Positions 41,607 to 50,619 of a DNA stretch of 64,000 nucleotides are shown here, in pieces. Both the position numbers and the translations under genes were made by a program. The notes beneath the pieces are model-generated. The model saw nothing but the letters and a program-made list of their open reading frames with translations, was not told the DNA's origin and did no database searches. The stretch comes from Streptomyces sp. NBC_00259 (GTDB taxonomy: Bacteria; Actinomycetota; Actinomycetes; Streptomycetales; Streptomycetaceae), in NCBI RefSeq assembly GCF_036181745.1, contig NZ_CP108080.1, forward strand, positions 7,195,501 to 7,259,500, read 5' to 3'. Each line of letters begins with the position of its first letter. Position 1 is the first letter of the stretch.

Positions 41607-42027
41607 GACGCACCCTTCGTCGAGTGTTCAGGTGCCGGGCCGCGCAGGAGGCCGGTCGGCATGCGTGTCGTCCCAGATCGACAACATCCCTTTTGACCAC
41701 GTTAGCCCGGCAACGGGACAACGGCAGCCGAGCCGGGCCGACGGCCTCGGGGGCGCAGTGTGATCGCCCGGCCCTGGCGTATCCGCCTGGTACGTCTGCT
41801 TGTTCGTCGGTTCCGAACGGTGCGCCGAGCCGCTTCGGAGGACCGGGTCACGCCGTTCGGGACGGTGACCGCCCGCGCCCGCGACGTCATGGTCGGTGAG
41901 CATGCGCCACGGCATCGCCCGCAGGGGCGGCGTTCGGGCACGCTGGGCCATAGCCTGAAGAGCGGAGCGCGCCGTACGCCGTGCCACCCACTCGGTCAGA
42001 CGGCGCAGCCAGGACTCGGAGGCCGGT
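41607..42027. other. Gene-free divergent intergenic region
   Basis: This stretch of 421 bases separates two divergent genes and should hold both promoters. No frame in it has convincing codon bias plus a ribosome binding site. The only structure seen is an 8-bp inverted repeat, CCGAACGG (41813-41820) and CCGTTCGG (41853-41860). No confident -35/-10 pair was found. Confidence 0.45.
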
Positions 42028-43713
42028 ATGGAAATCGGCCGCTTCGGGCGCAGGCCCCGGCAGCCGGCGGTCGGCTTCGACGAGATGGAGGCGAACCTCC
42101 GGGCCGACCTGCAGGGAGTGCTTGCGCTGAACGGCATGGGCGGCTTCGTGTGGGAACTCGACAGCGGCCTGGTCTTCCTCGACCGCGGCGGTCTCACCGT
42201 CTTCGACCTGGCCCCCCGCGCCTACGACGGCCGAGCGGAGACGCTGAGCCGGCGCATCGAGCCCGAGGACCGCTCAGCGCTCAGGTGCCTGGTGGACGAC
42301 GCACTCGCGCACCGTGACAGCTTCGGTGCGTACTTCCGTGTGCGCTGTGCCGACGGCCACCTCCGCTGGGCGCATGCGCAGGGCCACATCCAGCGCGACC
42401 GAACAGGGCGGCCGTGCCGCATCGTCGGCATCGTGCGGGACGCCGGCCCCGAGCTGGAGCACCTCCGGCAGCAGGCCGCCCTCGAGGCGGACCGTCGGCG
42501 CCAGGCGGACGTCGTGCAGGCCACCACGAGCGCCCTGTCCCAGGCCCTGACCACCGAGGACGTGGGCGCCGCGCTGACCAGCAAGAACGTCATGGACACG
42601 ATCGGCGCCGCGAGCATGGTCCTCAGCCTCGTCGAGAACAAGCGGCTGCGGATCGTGGCCACGGCCGGTCTGGCGCCCGAGTACGCCCGTGACCTGCGCT
42701 TCGTCCGTCTCGACGATGCGCTGCCCATCGCCGAGGCCGTCCGCACCCAGTCGGTACGGTTCATGCGCAGGGAAGAGGCCCTCACCTACCCCCGGCTCCG
42801 GCCGCACGTCATCGACACCGATCTGACGGTCTCCGCCCTGCTGCCCCTCGTCGCCCAGGCCAGGCCGATCGGTGCCCTCGCGATCATCTACCGGGACAAG
42901 GCCGACTTCACTCCCGAGGAGCGCAACCTGCTCCTCGCGCTCGGCGCCACCGTGGCCCAGTCCGTGCAGCGGGCCGTGCTCTACGACCAGGAACACGCGA
43001 TGGCCGTCGGCCTCCAGCAGGCCATGCTCCCGGCCGGCATCCCCGATGTCCCCGGCGCGCGGATTGCCGCCTGCTACCGGTCCGCCCGCACCGGCCACGA
43101 GATAGGCGGCGACTGGTACGACGTCGTACCGCTGCCCGCCGGCCGCGTCGGCCTGGTCGTCGGCGACGTCCAGGGACACGACATCCACGCCTCCGCCGTC
43201 ATGGGCCAGTTGCGGATCGCGCTGCGCGCCTACGCCGCCGAGGGGCACCCGCCCGCCACCCTCATGGCCCGCGCCTCCGCCTTCCTCCACGATCTGGACA
43301 CCGAGCGCTTCGCCACCTGCATCTACGCCGAACTCGACCCGGCGACGGGCCGCACCCTGCTCGTACGGGCCGGGCACCACGGCCCGATCATCAAGGACGC
43401 GGGCGGCCGCTGCAGCCGCCCGCACATCCGCGGCGGACTGCCGCTCGGCCTGCCGCAGCACGGCCGCCACGCGCCGTACCCGACCACGTCGCTGCGGCTC
43501 GCGCGCGACGAAACGGTGCTGCTGTGCACCGACGGGCTGATCGAGTTCCGCGGCATGGACATCGACGAGGGCATGGACCGGATCGAGGCCGTCCTGCGCG
43601 CCGGGCCCGCCGATCTGGACCGGCTCGCGGAGCACCTCGTCACGAACGTCGAGGACCGCCATGGCCAGGAGGACGACATCGCGCTGCTCCTCGTCGCCCT
43701 GAGCGGCGGCTGA
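42028..43713 (+). CDS. PAS-GAF-SpoIIE serine phosphatase
   Basis: A 561-residue regulator. A PAS domain covers about 25-140 (RCADGHLRWAHAQGH is the PAC part), a GAF domain about 160-310, and a SpoIIE PP2C domain about 335-560 with IGGDWYDVV, LVVGDVQGHD, LLCTDGLIEFRG and EDDIALLLVAL as metal-binding blocks. It probably controls an anti-anti-sigma factor in response to a signal sensed by PAS or GAF. ATG 42028 follows GGAGG. No kinase module precedes the PAS domain, unlike many larger homologues. Confidence 0.92.
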   Translation: MEIGRFGRRPRQPAVGFDEMEANLRADLQGVLALNGMGGFVWELDSGLVFLDRGGLTVFDLAPRAYDGRAETLSRRIEPEDRSALRCLVDDALAHRDSFGAYFRVRCADGHLRWAHAQGHIQRDRTGRPCRIVGIVRDAGPELEHLRQQAALEADRRRQADVVQATTSALSQALTTEDVGAALTSKNVMDTIGAASMVLSLVENKRLRIVATAGLAPEYARDLRFVRLDDALPIAEAVRTQSVRFMRREEALTYPRLRPHVIDTDLTVSALLPLVAQARPIGALAIIYRDKADFTPEERNLLLALGATVAQSVQRAVLYDQEHAMAVGLQQAMLPAGIPDVPGARIAACYRSARTGHEIGGDWYDVVPLPAGRVGLVVGDVQGHDIHASAVMGQLRIALRAYAAEGHPPATLMARASAFLHDLDTERFATCIYAELDPATGRTLLVRAGHHGPIIKDAGGRCSRPHIRGGLPLGLPQHGRHAPYPTTSLRLARDETVLLCTDGLIEFRGMDIDEGMDRIEAVLRAGPADLDRLAEHLVTNVEDRHGQEDDIALLLVALSGG

Positions 43714-43723
43714 TCACGCGACG

Positions 43724-44668
43724 TCAGCGGACCTCGGCGGAGAGGAACTCCAGAAGAGCGGCGTTGACCTCCTCGGGGCGCTCCTGCTGAACCCAGTGGC
43801 CCGCGCCGTCGAGGACGACGTGCCCCCGCAGATCGGTGAGCGTCCGGTCGAGGCCGGTCGGCGGCATGAAGCGTCCGACGGGGTCCTTCGAACCGGTCAG
43901 GAAGAGCGACGGCTGGTTGATCCGGCGGTCGGCCAGACGCTCGGTGAGTGCCCAGTCGCGGTCCAGGTTGCGGTAGTAGTTGAGCCCTCCGGTGAACCCG
44001 GTCTTCTCGAACGTCCTGACGTAGTGGTCGAGCTCGTCGTCGTCCAGCCACGGCGGGGCCGGCGGCGGCTCGTCGTCCCGCGCGGCCCAGGCGGCGGACC
44101 ACAGCTCGCGCGCGACGAGCGTCCTGCGCACGTTCCGGCTGAGCGCACGGTCCGCGACCTCGGGCTCCTGGAACCAGACGATGTAGAAGTCGTCGCCGAA
44201 GTGCGAGCGAAGGATCGGTACCGGTGGAGCCGGGGGGCGTGGCTGCGGGGGGACGCTCATCCCCACCACGGCGCGGACCCGCTCCGGGTACGCCAGGGCC
44301 ATGTGCCACACGACGGACGCGCCCCAGTCGTGGCCCACGAACACCGCCTCGTCGGCTCCGGCGTCGTCGAGCAGGCCCGCCAGATCCGCGCAGAGCGTCA
44401 GCACGTCGTACGCCTCGACGTCCTCGGGACGCGAACTCCCGCCGTAGCCGCGCATGTCGGGAGCCAGGACCCGGTAGCCCGCCTCGGCGAGGGCGAGGAC
44501 CTGGTGCCGCCACGAGAACGCCAGCTCGGGAAAGCCGTGACACAGGACCACCAGGGGCCTGTCGTCGCCTCCCTCGCCGTGGTCGACGACCCGGAGCGTG
44601 ATGCCGTTGGTCGCCACGTCGCGGGAACCGAGCCGCTCCCACTCGACGGTCGGCACGTGTGCTGTCAT
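43724..44668 (-). CDS. Epoxide-hydrolase-type alpha/beta hydrolase
   Basis: A 314-residue alpha/beta hydrolase. LCHGFPELAFSWRHQ has the HGxP oxyanion motif, VFVGHDWGASVVWHM carries the nucleophilic Asp typical of epoxide hydrolases, and DGAGHWVQQERPEEVN holds the catalytic His. Tyr residues of the cap (YYRN) are as expected. The start is ATG 44668, although the frame is open further upstream. Substrate unknown; it is likely a detoxifying or xenobiotic enzyme. Confidence 0.9.
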   Translation of the reverse strand: MTAHVPTVEWERLGSRDVATNGITLRVVDHGEGGDDRPLVVLCHGFPELAFSWRHQVLALAEAGYRVLAPDMRGYGGSSRPEDVEAYDVLTLCADLAGLLDDAGADEAVFVGHDWGASVVWHMALAYPERVRAVVGMSVPPQPRPPAPPVPILRSHFGDDFYIVWFQEPEVADRALSRNVRRTLVARELWSAAWAARDDEPPPAPPWLDDDELDHYVRTFEKTGFTGGLNYYRNLDRDWALTERLADRRINQPSLFLTGSKDPVGRFMPPTGLDRTLTDLRGHVVLDGAGHWVQQERPEEVNAALLEFLSAEVR

Positions 44669-44820
44669 GCGCGCAACTCCTGTGGTCGGCGTGATCAGGT
44701 CCGGCCGCCGGACCATACTGTGAACCCGGCGTCGCTTCAACGACCGGCAGCAGCTGCGCCGAGAAGCCGGGCGACGTCGGGGCCGCGTAGTGACCGGCGT
44801 TGATGACGACCGGGTGAGGC

Positions 44821-45474
44821 CTACGGTTCGATCAGACCGGCACGGATGGCGTAGCGGGTGAGTTCGAGGCGGTCGCGCAGGCCGAGCTTCTGGAGCAGGT
44901 TGGCCCGGTGGCGTTCGACGGTCTTGGCGCTGATGACGAGGATGTCCCCGATCTCCTTCGAGGTGTGGCCCTCCGCGACGAGTTTGAGGATCTCCTCCTC
45001 GCGTTCGGTGATCGGTCTGGCCGGCAGCGGATCGCCCTGGCGGACGCGGTCGAGGTACTTGCGGATGAGGGTGGTCTCGGCGCCGGGATAGATGAACGGT
45101 TCGTCGCGTATCGCGGCGCGGCACGCCTCGACGAGGTCGCGGTCGGCGACGGACTTGAGGACGTAGCCGCAGGCTCCGGCTTTGAGCGCCTCGAAGAAGT
45201 ACTGCTCGTTGTCGTACATGGTCAGGATCAGGATGCGCAGGTCGGGACGGAGCCGGGAGAGTTCCCGGGCCGCCTGCAGCCCCGTCTGGCGGGGCATGGC
45301 GATGTCGAGGATGGCCAGGTCGACGTCGGCCGTGCGGGCCTGGGCGACGGCCTCGGCGCCGTCGTCGGCCTCGGCGATGACGGTGAGATCGGGTTCGGCG
45401 TCGAGGATGAGGCGTACCCCGCGGCGTACGAGGGCGTGGTCGTCGGCGAGCAGGATGCGGACGGGTGCGCTCAT
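44821..45474 (-). CDS. NarL/LuxR-type response regulator
   Basis: A 217-residue response regulator. The receiver (about 1-125) has the phosphoacceptor Asp in LAILDIAMP (about 54). The C-terminal LuxR helix-turn-helix is ITEREEEILKLVAEGHTSKEI followed by SAKTVERHRANLLQKLGL. It starts in a 4-bp overlap with the histidine-kinase gene, so they form one two-component system. Confidence 0.94.
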   Translation of the reverse strand: MSAPVRILLADDHALVRRGVRLILDAEPDLTVIAEADDGAEAVAQARTADVDLAILDIAMPRQTGLQAARELSRLRPDLRILILTMYDNEQYFFEALKAGACGYVLKSVADRDLVEACRAAIRDEPFIYPGAETTLIRKYLDRVRQGDPLPARPITEREEEILKLVAEGHTSKEIGDILVISAKTVERHRANLLQKLGLRDRLELTRYAIRAGLIEP

Positions 45475-46424
45475 CGGGCGTTCCTCTTCGCGTCGGTGAC
45501 GTCGAGCCGTACCTCGGTGCCCCCGTCGCGTCCGGGGCCGATGCTCAGATCGGCCCCGACCAGGAGGGCGCGTTCGCGCATGCCGCGGATGCCGGCCCCT
45601 TCGGCCGCCCCGCCGATGCCCTTGCCGTCGTCGCGGATCAGCAGGCCCACACCCTCTTGGGGCAGTATGCGCAGGTGCAGTTCGACCCGGCGGGCGCCGG
45701 AATGGCGGGCGGTGTTGGTCAGCCCCTCCTGGGCGATCCGGTACAGGACCAGCTCGGTGGCCTGGTCCAGTGGGGGCAGGCCGGGACCGATGTAGTGGCG
45801 TACGTCGAGGCCGCGGGTGGTGAACTCGGCGGCCAGGGCGCGCAGCGCGCTGTGCAGGCCGAGCTCCTCCAGCACACCCGGCCGCAGCCGGCGTGCGATA
45901 CGGCGGATCTCGTCCAGGCTCGCGCGGGTGGTCTCCTGCGCCTGATGGAGGTCGTCGCGTACGGGCTCAGGTGCCCGGTCGGCGGCGTGCTTGATCTGCA
46001 GCAACACGGCGGTGAGGGTCTGTCCGATCTCGTCGTGGAGTTCCTGGGCGATGCGCCGGCGTTCCGCTTCCTGGGCGGACAGCACACGGCCGCTGCTGGT
46101 CGCCCGCTCGGCTTCGAGCCGGTCGAGCATGGCGTTGAACGTCTTGGTCAGTTCCGCGATCTCGCCCTGGCCGGTGACCACCGGCCGGCTGCCGGGCTTG
46201 AGCAGGTCCGCCGTGGCCATCGCCAGGGTGAGGCGCTGCAGGGGCGCGAGGCCGACCCGCAGCAGGGCGGCGTTGGCGATGAGCATCGCGGCCAGGCCGG
46301 CGACCAGGATCAGGGCCTCACTCAGCAGCACCGGGGTGGAGACGGTGACCGGGCCGAGGAGCAGCAGGACCGCGACGACGAGCACGGCGGCGTTGAGGAC
46401 GAAGATCCGCCAGTACAGCGACAT
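45471..46424 (-). CDS. NarX-type sensor histidine kinase with HAMP domain
   Basis: A 317-residue kinase. Two closely spaced N-terminal helices (about 5-55) leave almost no extracellular domain, so it probably senses the membrane or a cytoplasmic cue. A HAMP domain follows, then HisKA_3 with QELHDEIGQTLTAVL (His about 130) and an HATPase with IRDDGKGIGG and GIRGMRERA. ATG 46424 is used; the frame extends 48 bases further but with no better ribosome binding site. The divergent antiporter genes may be its targets. Confidence 0.92.
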   Translation of the reverse strand: MSLYWRIFVLNAAVLVVAVLLLLGPVTVSTPVLLSEALILVAGLAAMLIANAALLRVGLAPLQRLTLAMATADLLKPGSRPVVTGQGEIAELTKTFNAMLDRLEAERATSSGRVLSAQEAERRRIAQELHDEIGQTLTAVLLQIKHAADRAPEPVRDDLHQAQETTRASLDEIRRIARRLRPGVLEELGLHSALRALAAEFTTRGLDVRHYIGPGLPPLDQATELVLYRIAQEGLTNTARHSGARRVELHLRILPQEGVGLLIRDDGKGIGGAAEGAGIRGMRERALLVGADLSIGPGRDGGTEVRLDVTDAKRNAR

Positions 46425-46692
46425 GTTCCGTGCCTTTCTCGGTGGGCTCCCACTTCCACTATCACCGGTCACGGCACACGCTGTGAGCTGCGGCGGGATC
46501 TACTTCCCCGCCCAGCCTCACCCCTGCCGACGGGTGGTGTCCATCCGTGCTGACACCCATGTTCCGGCCCCCGGCCGGGATGGCAGCATGGGTCATTGCC
46601 GCGTCCGGATGTCAGCGATGGATCTCCTGCCCACGACGTATCTCCGCCGCGCGCCGCACCACTGTCCGAAAGAACGAAGAGGGGGATGGGCT

Positions 46693-47178
46693 GTGCCTGC
46701 TCCACGCATGAGCACCACACCGCTGCCCGGAATCGGTGTCCAGTACGACCTCACCACGCGTGAGCAGCGCCACCTGTCGGTGATCGCGCACCGGGACGGG
46801 ACCCGCACGGTGAACGTCTACCGGGCGGACGACCCCGACGCCTGCGCGCAGTCGCTCCACCTCAGCGTGGCGGAGACGGCCTCCCTGATCGACGCGCTGA
46901 TGCCGGCCCATCACAGCCCCAACGTGCTGCACACCACCGACCTGGGCCTGGTGGCGGAGCGGATCGAACTCTCCGTCCAGTCGCACTGGAACGGGCGCGT
47001 CCTGGGCGAGATGCGCATGCGCACCGAGACGGGCGCCTCGATCGTCGCCGTGCTGCGCAGGGCGGAGGCCATTCCGTCCCCGGCACCGGACTTCCGGCTG
47101 GCCGGCGGCGACACGCTGATCGTCATCGGCACCCGCGAGGGTGTGGAGGCGGCCGCCGCGATACTCGGACGGGACTGA
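46693..47178 (+). CDS. Cation:proton antiporter regulatory subunit (TrkA-C domain)
   Basis: A 161-residue cytoplasmic protein whose C-terminal half is a TrkA-C (RCK-C) nucleotide- or ion-binding domain (VLRRAEAIPSPAPDFRLAGGDTLIVIGT). Such subunits gate the partner antiporter. GTG 46693 is chosen because GAGGGGGAT precedes it; ATG 46708 is an alternative. Its stop is 4 bases before the antiporter start. Confidence 0.85.
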   Translation: MPAPRMSTTPLPGIGVQYDLTTREQRHLSVIAHRDGTRTVNVYRADDPDACAQSLHLSVAETASLIDALMPAHHSPNVLHTTDLGLVAERIELSVQSHWNGRVLGEMRMRTETGASIVAVLRRAEAIPSPAPDFRLAGGDTLIVIGTREGVEAAAAILGRD

Positions 47179-47182
47179 ACGT

Positions 47183-48433
47183 ATGCACTCCGCAGTCTTC
47201 CTGATCGAGTTCGGTGCGATCATCCTCGGCCTCGGACTGCTCGGCCGCTTCGCGGGCCGCTTCCAGTTCTCCCCGATTCCGCTGTACCTCCTGGCCGGAC
47301 TCGCCTTCGGCAAGGGCGGGCTCCTGCCGCTCGGCGCGAGCGAGGAGTTCGTCGCCATCGGTGCGGAGATCGGGGTCATTCTCCTGCTGCTGATGCTGGG
47401 ACTGGAGTACACCGCCAGCGATCTCGTCTCCAACCTCAAGACCCAGTACCCGGCCGGGCTCGTCGACTTCGCCCTCAACGCCGTACCGGGTGCCGTCGCG
47501 GCACTGCTGCTCGGGTGGGGGCCGGTGGCGGCCGTCGTCCTGGCGGGCGTCACCTGGATCTCCTCCTCCGGCGTCATCGCCAAGGTCCTCGGCGACCTGG
47601 GCCGGCTCGGCAACCGCGAGACCCCGGTGATCCTCAGCATCCTGGTCCTCGAAGACCTGGCCATGGCCGTCTATCTGCCCATCATCACGGCCCTGTTGGC
47701 CGGGGTGAGCCTCGCCGCCGGAAGCGCGACCCTGGCCATCGCGCTCGGTGTCGCCGGAGCCGTGCTGTTCATCGCCCTGCGGTACGGGCGGGTCATCTCC
47801 CGCTTCGTGTCGAGCGACGACCCCGAGAAGCTCCTGCTCGTCGTCCTCGGCCTCACCCTGCTGGTCGCCGGCATCGCCCAGCAGCTCCAGGTGTCCGCCG
47901 CGGTCGGCGCGTTCCTCGTGGGCATCGCCCTGTCCGGCGAGGTCGCCGAGGGCACCCACACGCTGCTCAGTCCGCTGCGGGACCTGTTCGCGGCCGTGTT
48001 CTTCGTCTTCTTCGGCCTGCACACCGATCCCGCGAGCATCCCGCCCGTGCTGCTCCCCGCGCTGGCGCTCGCCGTGGTGACCGCGCTGACGAAGATCGCC
48101 ACGGGGTACTGGGCCGCGCGGCGGGCCGGGGTGGGCGTCAAGGGGCGCTGGCGGGCCGGCGGCACGCTGGTGGCGCGCGGCGAGTTCTCCATCGTCATCG
48201 CCGGTCTCGCCGTCACGGCGGGGATCGAGCCGCAGATGGGACCGCTGGCCACGGCGTACGTCCTGCTCCTCGTGGTGATCGGACCGCTGACCGCGCGCTG
48301 GACCGAACCGATCGCCCAGCGCCTGGTGGGACGCCGCCGTACCGCGGTCGCCGCGGCCCCTGCCGCACGGGACACCGTGCCCGCCGTGGAGGTGCTGGAG
48401 CCGGTGGACGACGGCCCGGCCGGACGGGCGTGA
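47183..48433 (+). CDS. CPA2-family K+/Na+:proton antiporter
   Basis: A 416-residue membrane protein with about 12 helices. GVILLLLMLGLEYTASDL and SSSGVIAKVLGDLGRLGNRET, followed by VLEDLAMAVYLPI, are the KefB-type ion-exchange core, the last holding the Glu-Asp pair. GGTLVARGEFSIVIAGLA is the conserved late helix. It forms a two-gene unit with the preceding regulatory subunit, probably for pH and K+ homeostasis. ATG 47183 lies four bases after the upstream stop. A very strong hairpin follows. Confidence 0.92.
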   Translation: MHSAVFLIEFGAIILGLGLLGRFAGRFQFSPIPLYLLAGLAFGKGGLLPLGASEEFVAIGAEIGVILLLLMLGLEYTASDLVSNLKTQYPAGLVDFALNAVPGAVAALLLGWGPVAAVVLAGVTWISSSGVIAKVLGDLGRLGNRETPVILSILVLEDLAMAVYLPIITALLAGVSLAAGSATLAIALGVAGAVLFIALRYGRVISRFVSSDDPEKLLLVVLGLTLLVAGIAQQLQVSAAVGAFLVGIALSGEVAEGTHTLLSPLRDLFAAVFFVFFGLHTDPASIPPVLLPALALAVVTALTKIATGYWAARRAGVGVKGRWRAGGTLVARGEFSIVIAGLAVTAGIEPQMGPLATAYVLLLVVIGPLTARWTEPIAQRLVGRRRTAVAAAPAARDTVPAVEVLEPVDDGPAGRA

Positions 48434-48473
48434 GCGACGTCGCCCGGCGGCCGCCCGCCGGGCGGCGAATCCC

Positions 48474-48514
48474 GATCCGATGGGGGCCACTCGGAGAGTG
48501 GCCCCCATCGGATC
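48474..48514 (+). terminator. Perfect 19-bp bidirectional terminator hairpin
   Basis: GATCCGATGGGGGCCACTC (48474-48492) and GAGTGGCCCCCATCGGATC (48496-48514) form a perfect stem with a 3-base loop, midway between the convergent antiporter and NLP genes. It is the strongest hairpin in the window. Confidence 0.9.
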
Positions 48515-48535
48515 CCCCGCTCCGGCCGGCGGCGG

Positions 48536-49426
48536 TCAGCCCCAGGGGTCGAAGGGGATGCCGCTGGGCTTGGAGTTGTTCAGGAGGTTGCGGAAACGGT
48601 CGTCCCGGTCGGTGATCTTGATGGTCGCGGACCCGAAGTCCGCGTTCATGAGCCGGTCGCGCAGCGAGGTGCTGGGAAAGCCGTCCCAGTCCACGAGCGG
48701 GGGATAGCGCCAGTTGTGGTAGTGGTTCTCCGGCGGTTCGTCGTTGCCGTTGGCGAGCCGGAAGAAGTGCGTGCTCGCACCGTCCTTGTGGTAGACGGCC
48801 TTGGGGTGGGAGCCGTCGAAGCGCACCTGCGAACTCGGGTAGGTCTTGACGGTGCTGTGCTGCGTCGTCGACACGTACTCCACACGGTTCGCCGCCTGGT
48901 CGACCCAGGAGATGACGTGCTCCCAGTCGTGCCGGTGGCCTCCGAGGCCGCTGCCGTGCACGGCCTGGTCCTTCTCGAAGTAGCTGGCGTACACGATGGC
49001 GCACCAGCCGTTGTTGCACTTGGAGCGGGCGTAGGTCTGGGAGTTGTCGAGGTCGGACTGGTCACGGCAGCTGCCGTTGATCGCGCCGCTCGTGTTCAGC
49101 CCGGGAGCGAGTGTCCCGTCCGGTCCGATGGCGGGCGTGGCGTAGCAGCCGTCGCCGTCGTAGTCGTATGCCGGGGAGAACGACTGCTCGTACCCGCCGG
49201 CGTGTTGGGGCAGGTTGTGCGGCGGATCGGCATGGGCCGACGACGCGGGGACCAGGACCGCCAGGGCGGTGGCGCCGAGCAACGCGCCGATACGGGAGGC
49301 CCTGCGCCCGGGGGAGGCGGGACGGGAGGACCTGGCGCCTGGGAAGAGGGAGGGGGAGGGGGAGGGGGAAGGGGGCGCCGATATCGACGCCCCCGCCTGC
49401 GACTCTGCCGATGACAGGCTTCTCAT
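48536..49426 (-). CDS. Secreted NLP (NPP1-family) necrosis-inducing protein
   Basis: A 296-residue protein. A long Ser/Pro/Arg-rich pre-region (with a PSPSPSPS tract) leads to a hydrophobic signal (IGALLGATALAVLVPASSAHA). The mature part is an NPP1 domain: the NLP hallmark GHRHDWE is intact near residue 160, and ARSKCNNGWCAIVYASYF plus FEKDQ precede it. Known NLPs bind plant glycosylinositol phosphoceramides through a metal at this motif and form pores in plant membranes; many bacterial ones are less well studied. ATG 49426 has no clear ribosome binding site, and the true start may be further downstream near the signal peptide. Confidence 0.88.
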   Translation of the reverse strand: MRSLSSAESQAGASISAPPSPSPSPSLFPGARSSRPASPGRRASRIGALLGATALAVLVPASSAHADPPHNLPQHAGGYEQSFSPAYDYDGDGCYATPAIGPDGTLAPGLNTSGAINGSCRDQSDLDNSQTYARSKCNNGWCAIVYASYFEKDQAVHGSGLGGHRHDWEHVISWVDQAANRVEYVSTTQHSTVKTYPSSQVRFDGSHPKAVYHKDGASTHFFRLANGNDEPPENHYHNWRYPPLVDWDGFPSTSLRDRLMNADFGSATIKITDRDDRFRNLLNNSKPSGIPFDPWG

Positions 49427-49693
49427 GCGCCGAACAATGTCGGCGCGCACCGGTACGTGGGGTCGTGATCCTCCAAGACGGCCTGAACACGCCCAACATG
49501 GATACTGCAACGACTTCGTCGGTCACGGCGGCACCGCAGGCAGCGGGCTGCGAGGGCACGTCACCAGCCCTGGGTCCACCGCGAACGAGAACCAGGTTGG
49601 CGCGAAACCGCCCTCACGGCCGGGTCGGCACGCCGACGGTTCGACGGGCCGCGGACAGCACGCGGGCCGCGTCGCCCGTACGCCGCGCGTTGC

Positions 49694-50074
49694 TCACTTG
49701 CGTGCGCGCAACAGGAAGGAATGGCCGGCCGGATCGGACATGAGGCGTGCTTCGCGCGGCGTCCCCCGGTCCTTGAGGCCCATCGGGGTCGCTCCGAGGC
49801 TGACCGCCTCCCGTTCGGCCTCGTCCAGGTCGCCCGGCGGGACCAGGACCAGCAGGTGCGCCTGCTGGGCGTCCTCCGGGCGCGGCCAGCTCGGTGGCGC
49901 GAGCCCGTGGTCGCGCTGGAAGCCCAGCACCGATCCGTCCTCACCGACCACCTCGATGAGGTCGGGATCCCCTGTCGGCCGGATCTCGCCGCCCAGGAGT
50001 GCCGCGTAGAACTCCGCGAGCGCCTCGGGCTCCGCGCAGTCCAGTGCGAGAACCGCCGTCTTCATCACCGTCAT
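49694..50074 (-). CDS. VOC-family glyoxalase-like protein
   Basis: A 126-residue protein of the vicinal-oxygen-chelate fold. TAVLALDCAEPEALAEFYAALLGGEI is the usual opening and LMSDPAGHSFLLRA the usual ending of the second beta-alpha module. Substrate unknown. ATG 50074 follows GGGAGGGG; the second ATG at 50065 is less likely. The promoter just upstream looks sigma-B-like, which suggests a role in stress. Confidence 0.85.
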   Translation of the reverse strand: MTVMKTAVLALDCAEPEALAEFYAALLGGEIRPTGDPDLIEVVGEDGSVLGFQRDHGLAPPSWPRPEDAQQAHLLVLVPPGDLDEAEREAVSLGATPMGLKDRGTPREARLMSDPAGHSFLLRARK

Positions 50075-50111
50075 TGCCCCTCCCACGTACACAGAGTGAT
50101 GGGTTGCCCGG

Positions 50112-50135
50112 GTACCCCGGATGCCGCCGCCGAAC
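50112..50135 (-). promoter_or_regulatory. Candidate sigma-B-type stress promoter
   Basis: On the minus strand GTTC (50135-50132) and GGGTAC (50117-50112) are separated by 14 bases. This matches the GTTT-N14-16-GGGTAC pattern of Streptomyces sigma-B-type promoters at nine of ten positions. Predicted transcription starts about 30 bases before the VOC ATG at 50074. Confidence 0.55.
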
Positions 50136-50186
50136 CGCGACCGAACGACCGGCGCCCGCATCCGGAGCACTGACCGGACGCCGCGC

Positions 50187-50498
50187 TCAGGCCGCGGGGC
50201 GGCAGGCCGCGCTCCGCTCGCGCCGGGCAGCGGCGATCAGGGCCCGGCGTTCCTCCTCGCCGAGCCCGCCCCACACGCCGAACTGCTCGCGAGCCTCAAG
50301 GGAATGGCGCAGACAGGCCTGGCGGACCGGGCAGCGGAAACACACCCGCTTGGCCTTCTCCTCCCGCTCGGTGCGCGCGTCGCCGCGCTCGTCCGGTGGG
50401 TGGAAGAACAAGCTGCTGTCGGCGCCACGGCAGGCAGCACTCAGCTGCCAGTCCCAACGGTGATGGAACGCGCCGGGCAGACGCGAAACATCCGTCAT
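50187..50498 (-). CDS. WhiB-family (Wbl) iron-sulfur regulator
   Basis: A 103-residue protein with the four Cys that bind a 4Fe-4S cluster: AACRG, then CFRCPVRQACLRH (C-x2-C-x5-C), and the FGVWGG turn and basic tail that bind DNA or sigma factor. Wbl proteins control development, redox and antibiotic responses in actinomycetes. Which member this is cannot be told from sequence alone. ATG 50498 is 14 residues before the WDWQLSAACRG motif. Confidence 0.93.
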   Translation of the reverse strand: MTDVSRLPGAFHHRWDWQLSAACRGADSSLFFHPPDERGDARTEREEKAKRVCFRCPVRQACLRHSLEAREQFGVWGGLGEEERRALIAAARRERSAACRPAA

Positions 50499-50619
50499 CG
50501 GACCGTCCTCTCCTCGGGTGTCGTCACCGGGTACCCCGCGCTGGATCCCTTACGCGGGCCCGTCGTTCGAAGCGGGGCGGGTGGCCTCCCGCGTCACGCG
50601 CCGGGCGCGAGCCTGTGGG

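Noticed and set aside
41760-42317. Open frame overlapping the start of the PAS-GAF-SpoIIE gene
   Set aside because: Arg-rich shadow translation that runs into the clear phosphatase gene in another frame.
50526-50555. GGGTACCC upstream of the WhiB gene as a sigma-B promoter
   Set aside because: The -10-like GGGTAC is present on the minus strand, but at 14-15 bases upstream there is only CGTA or GCGT instead of a GTTT-like -35.
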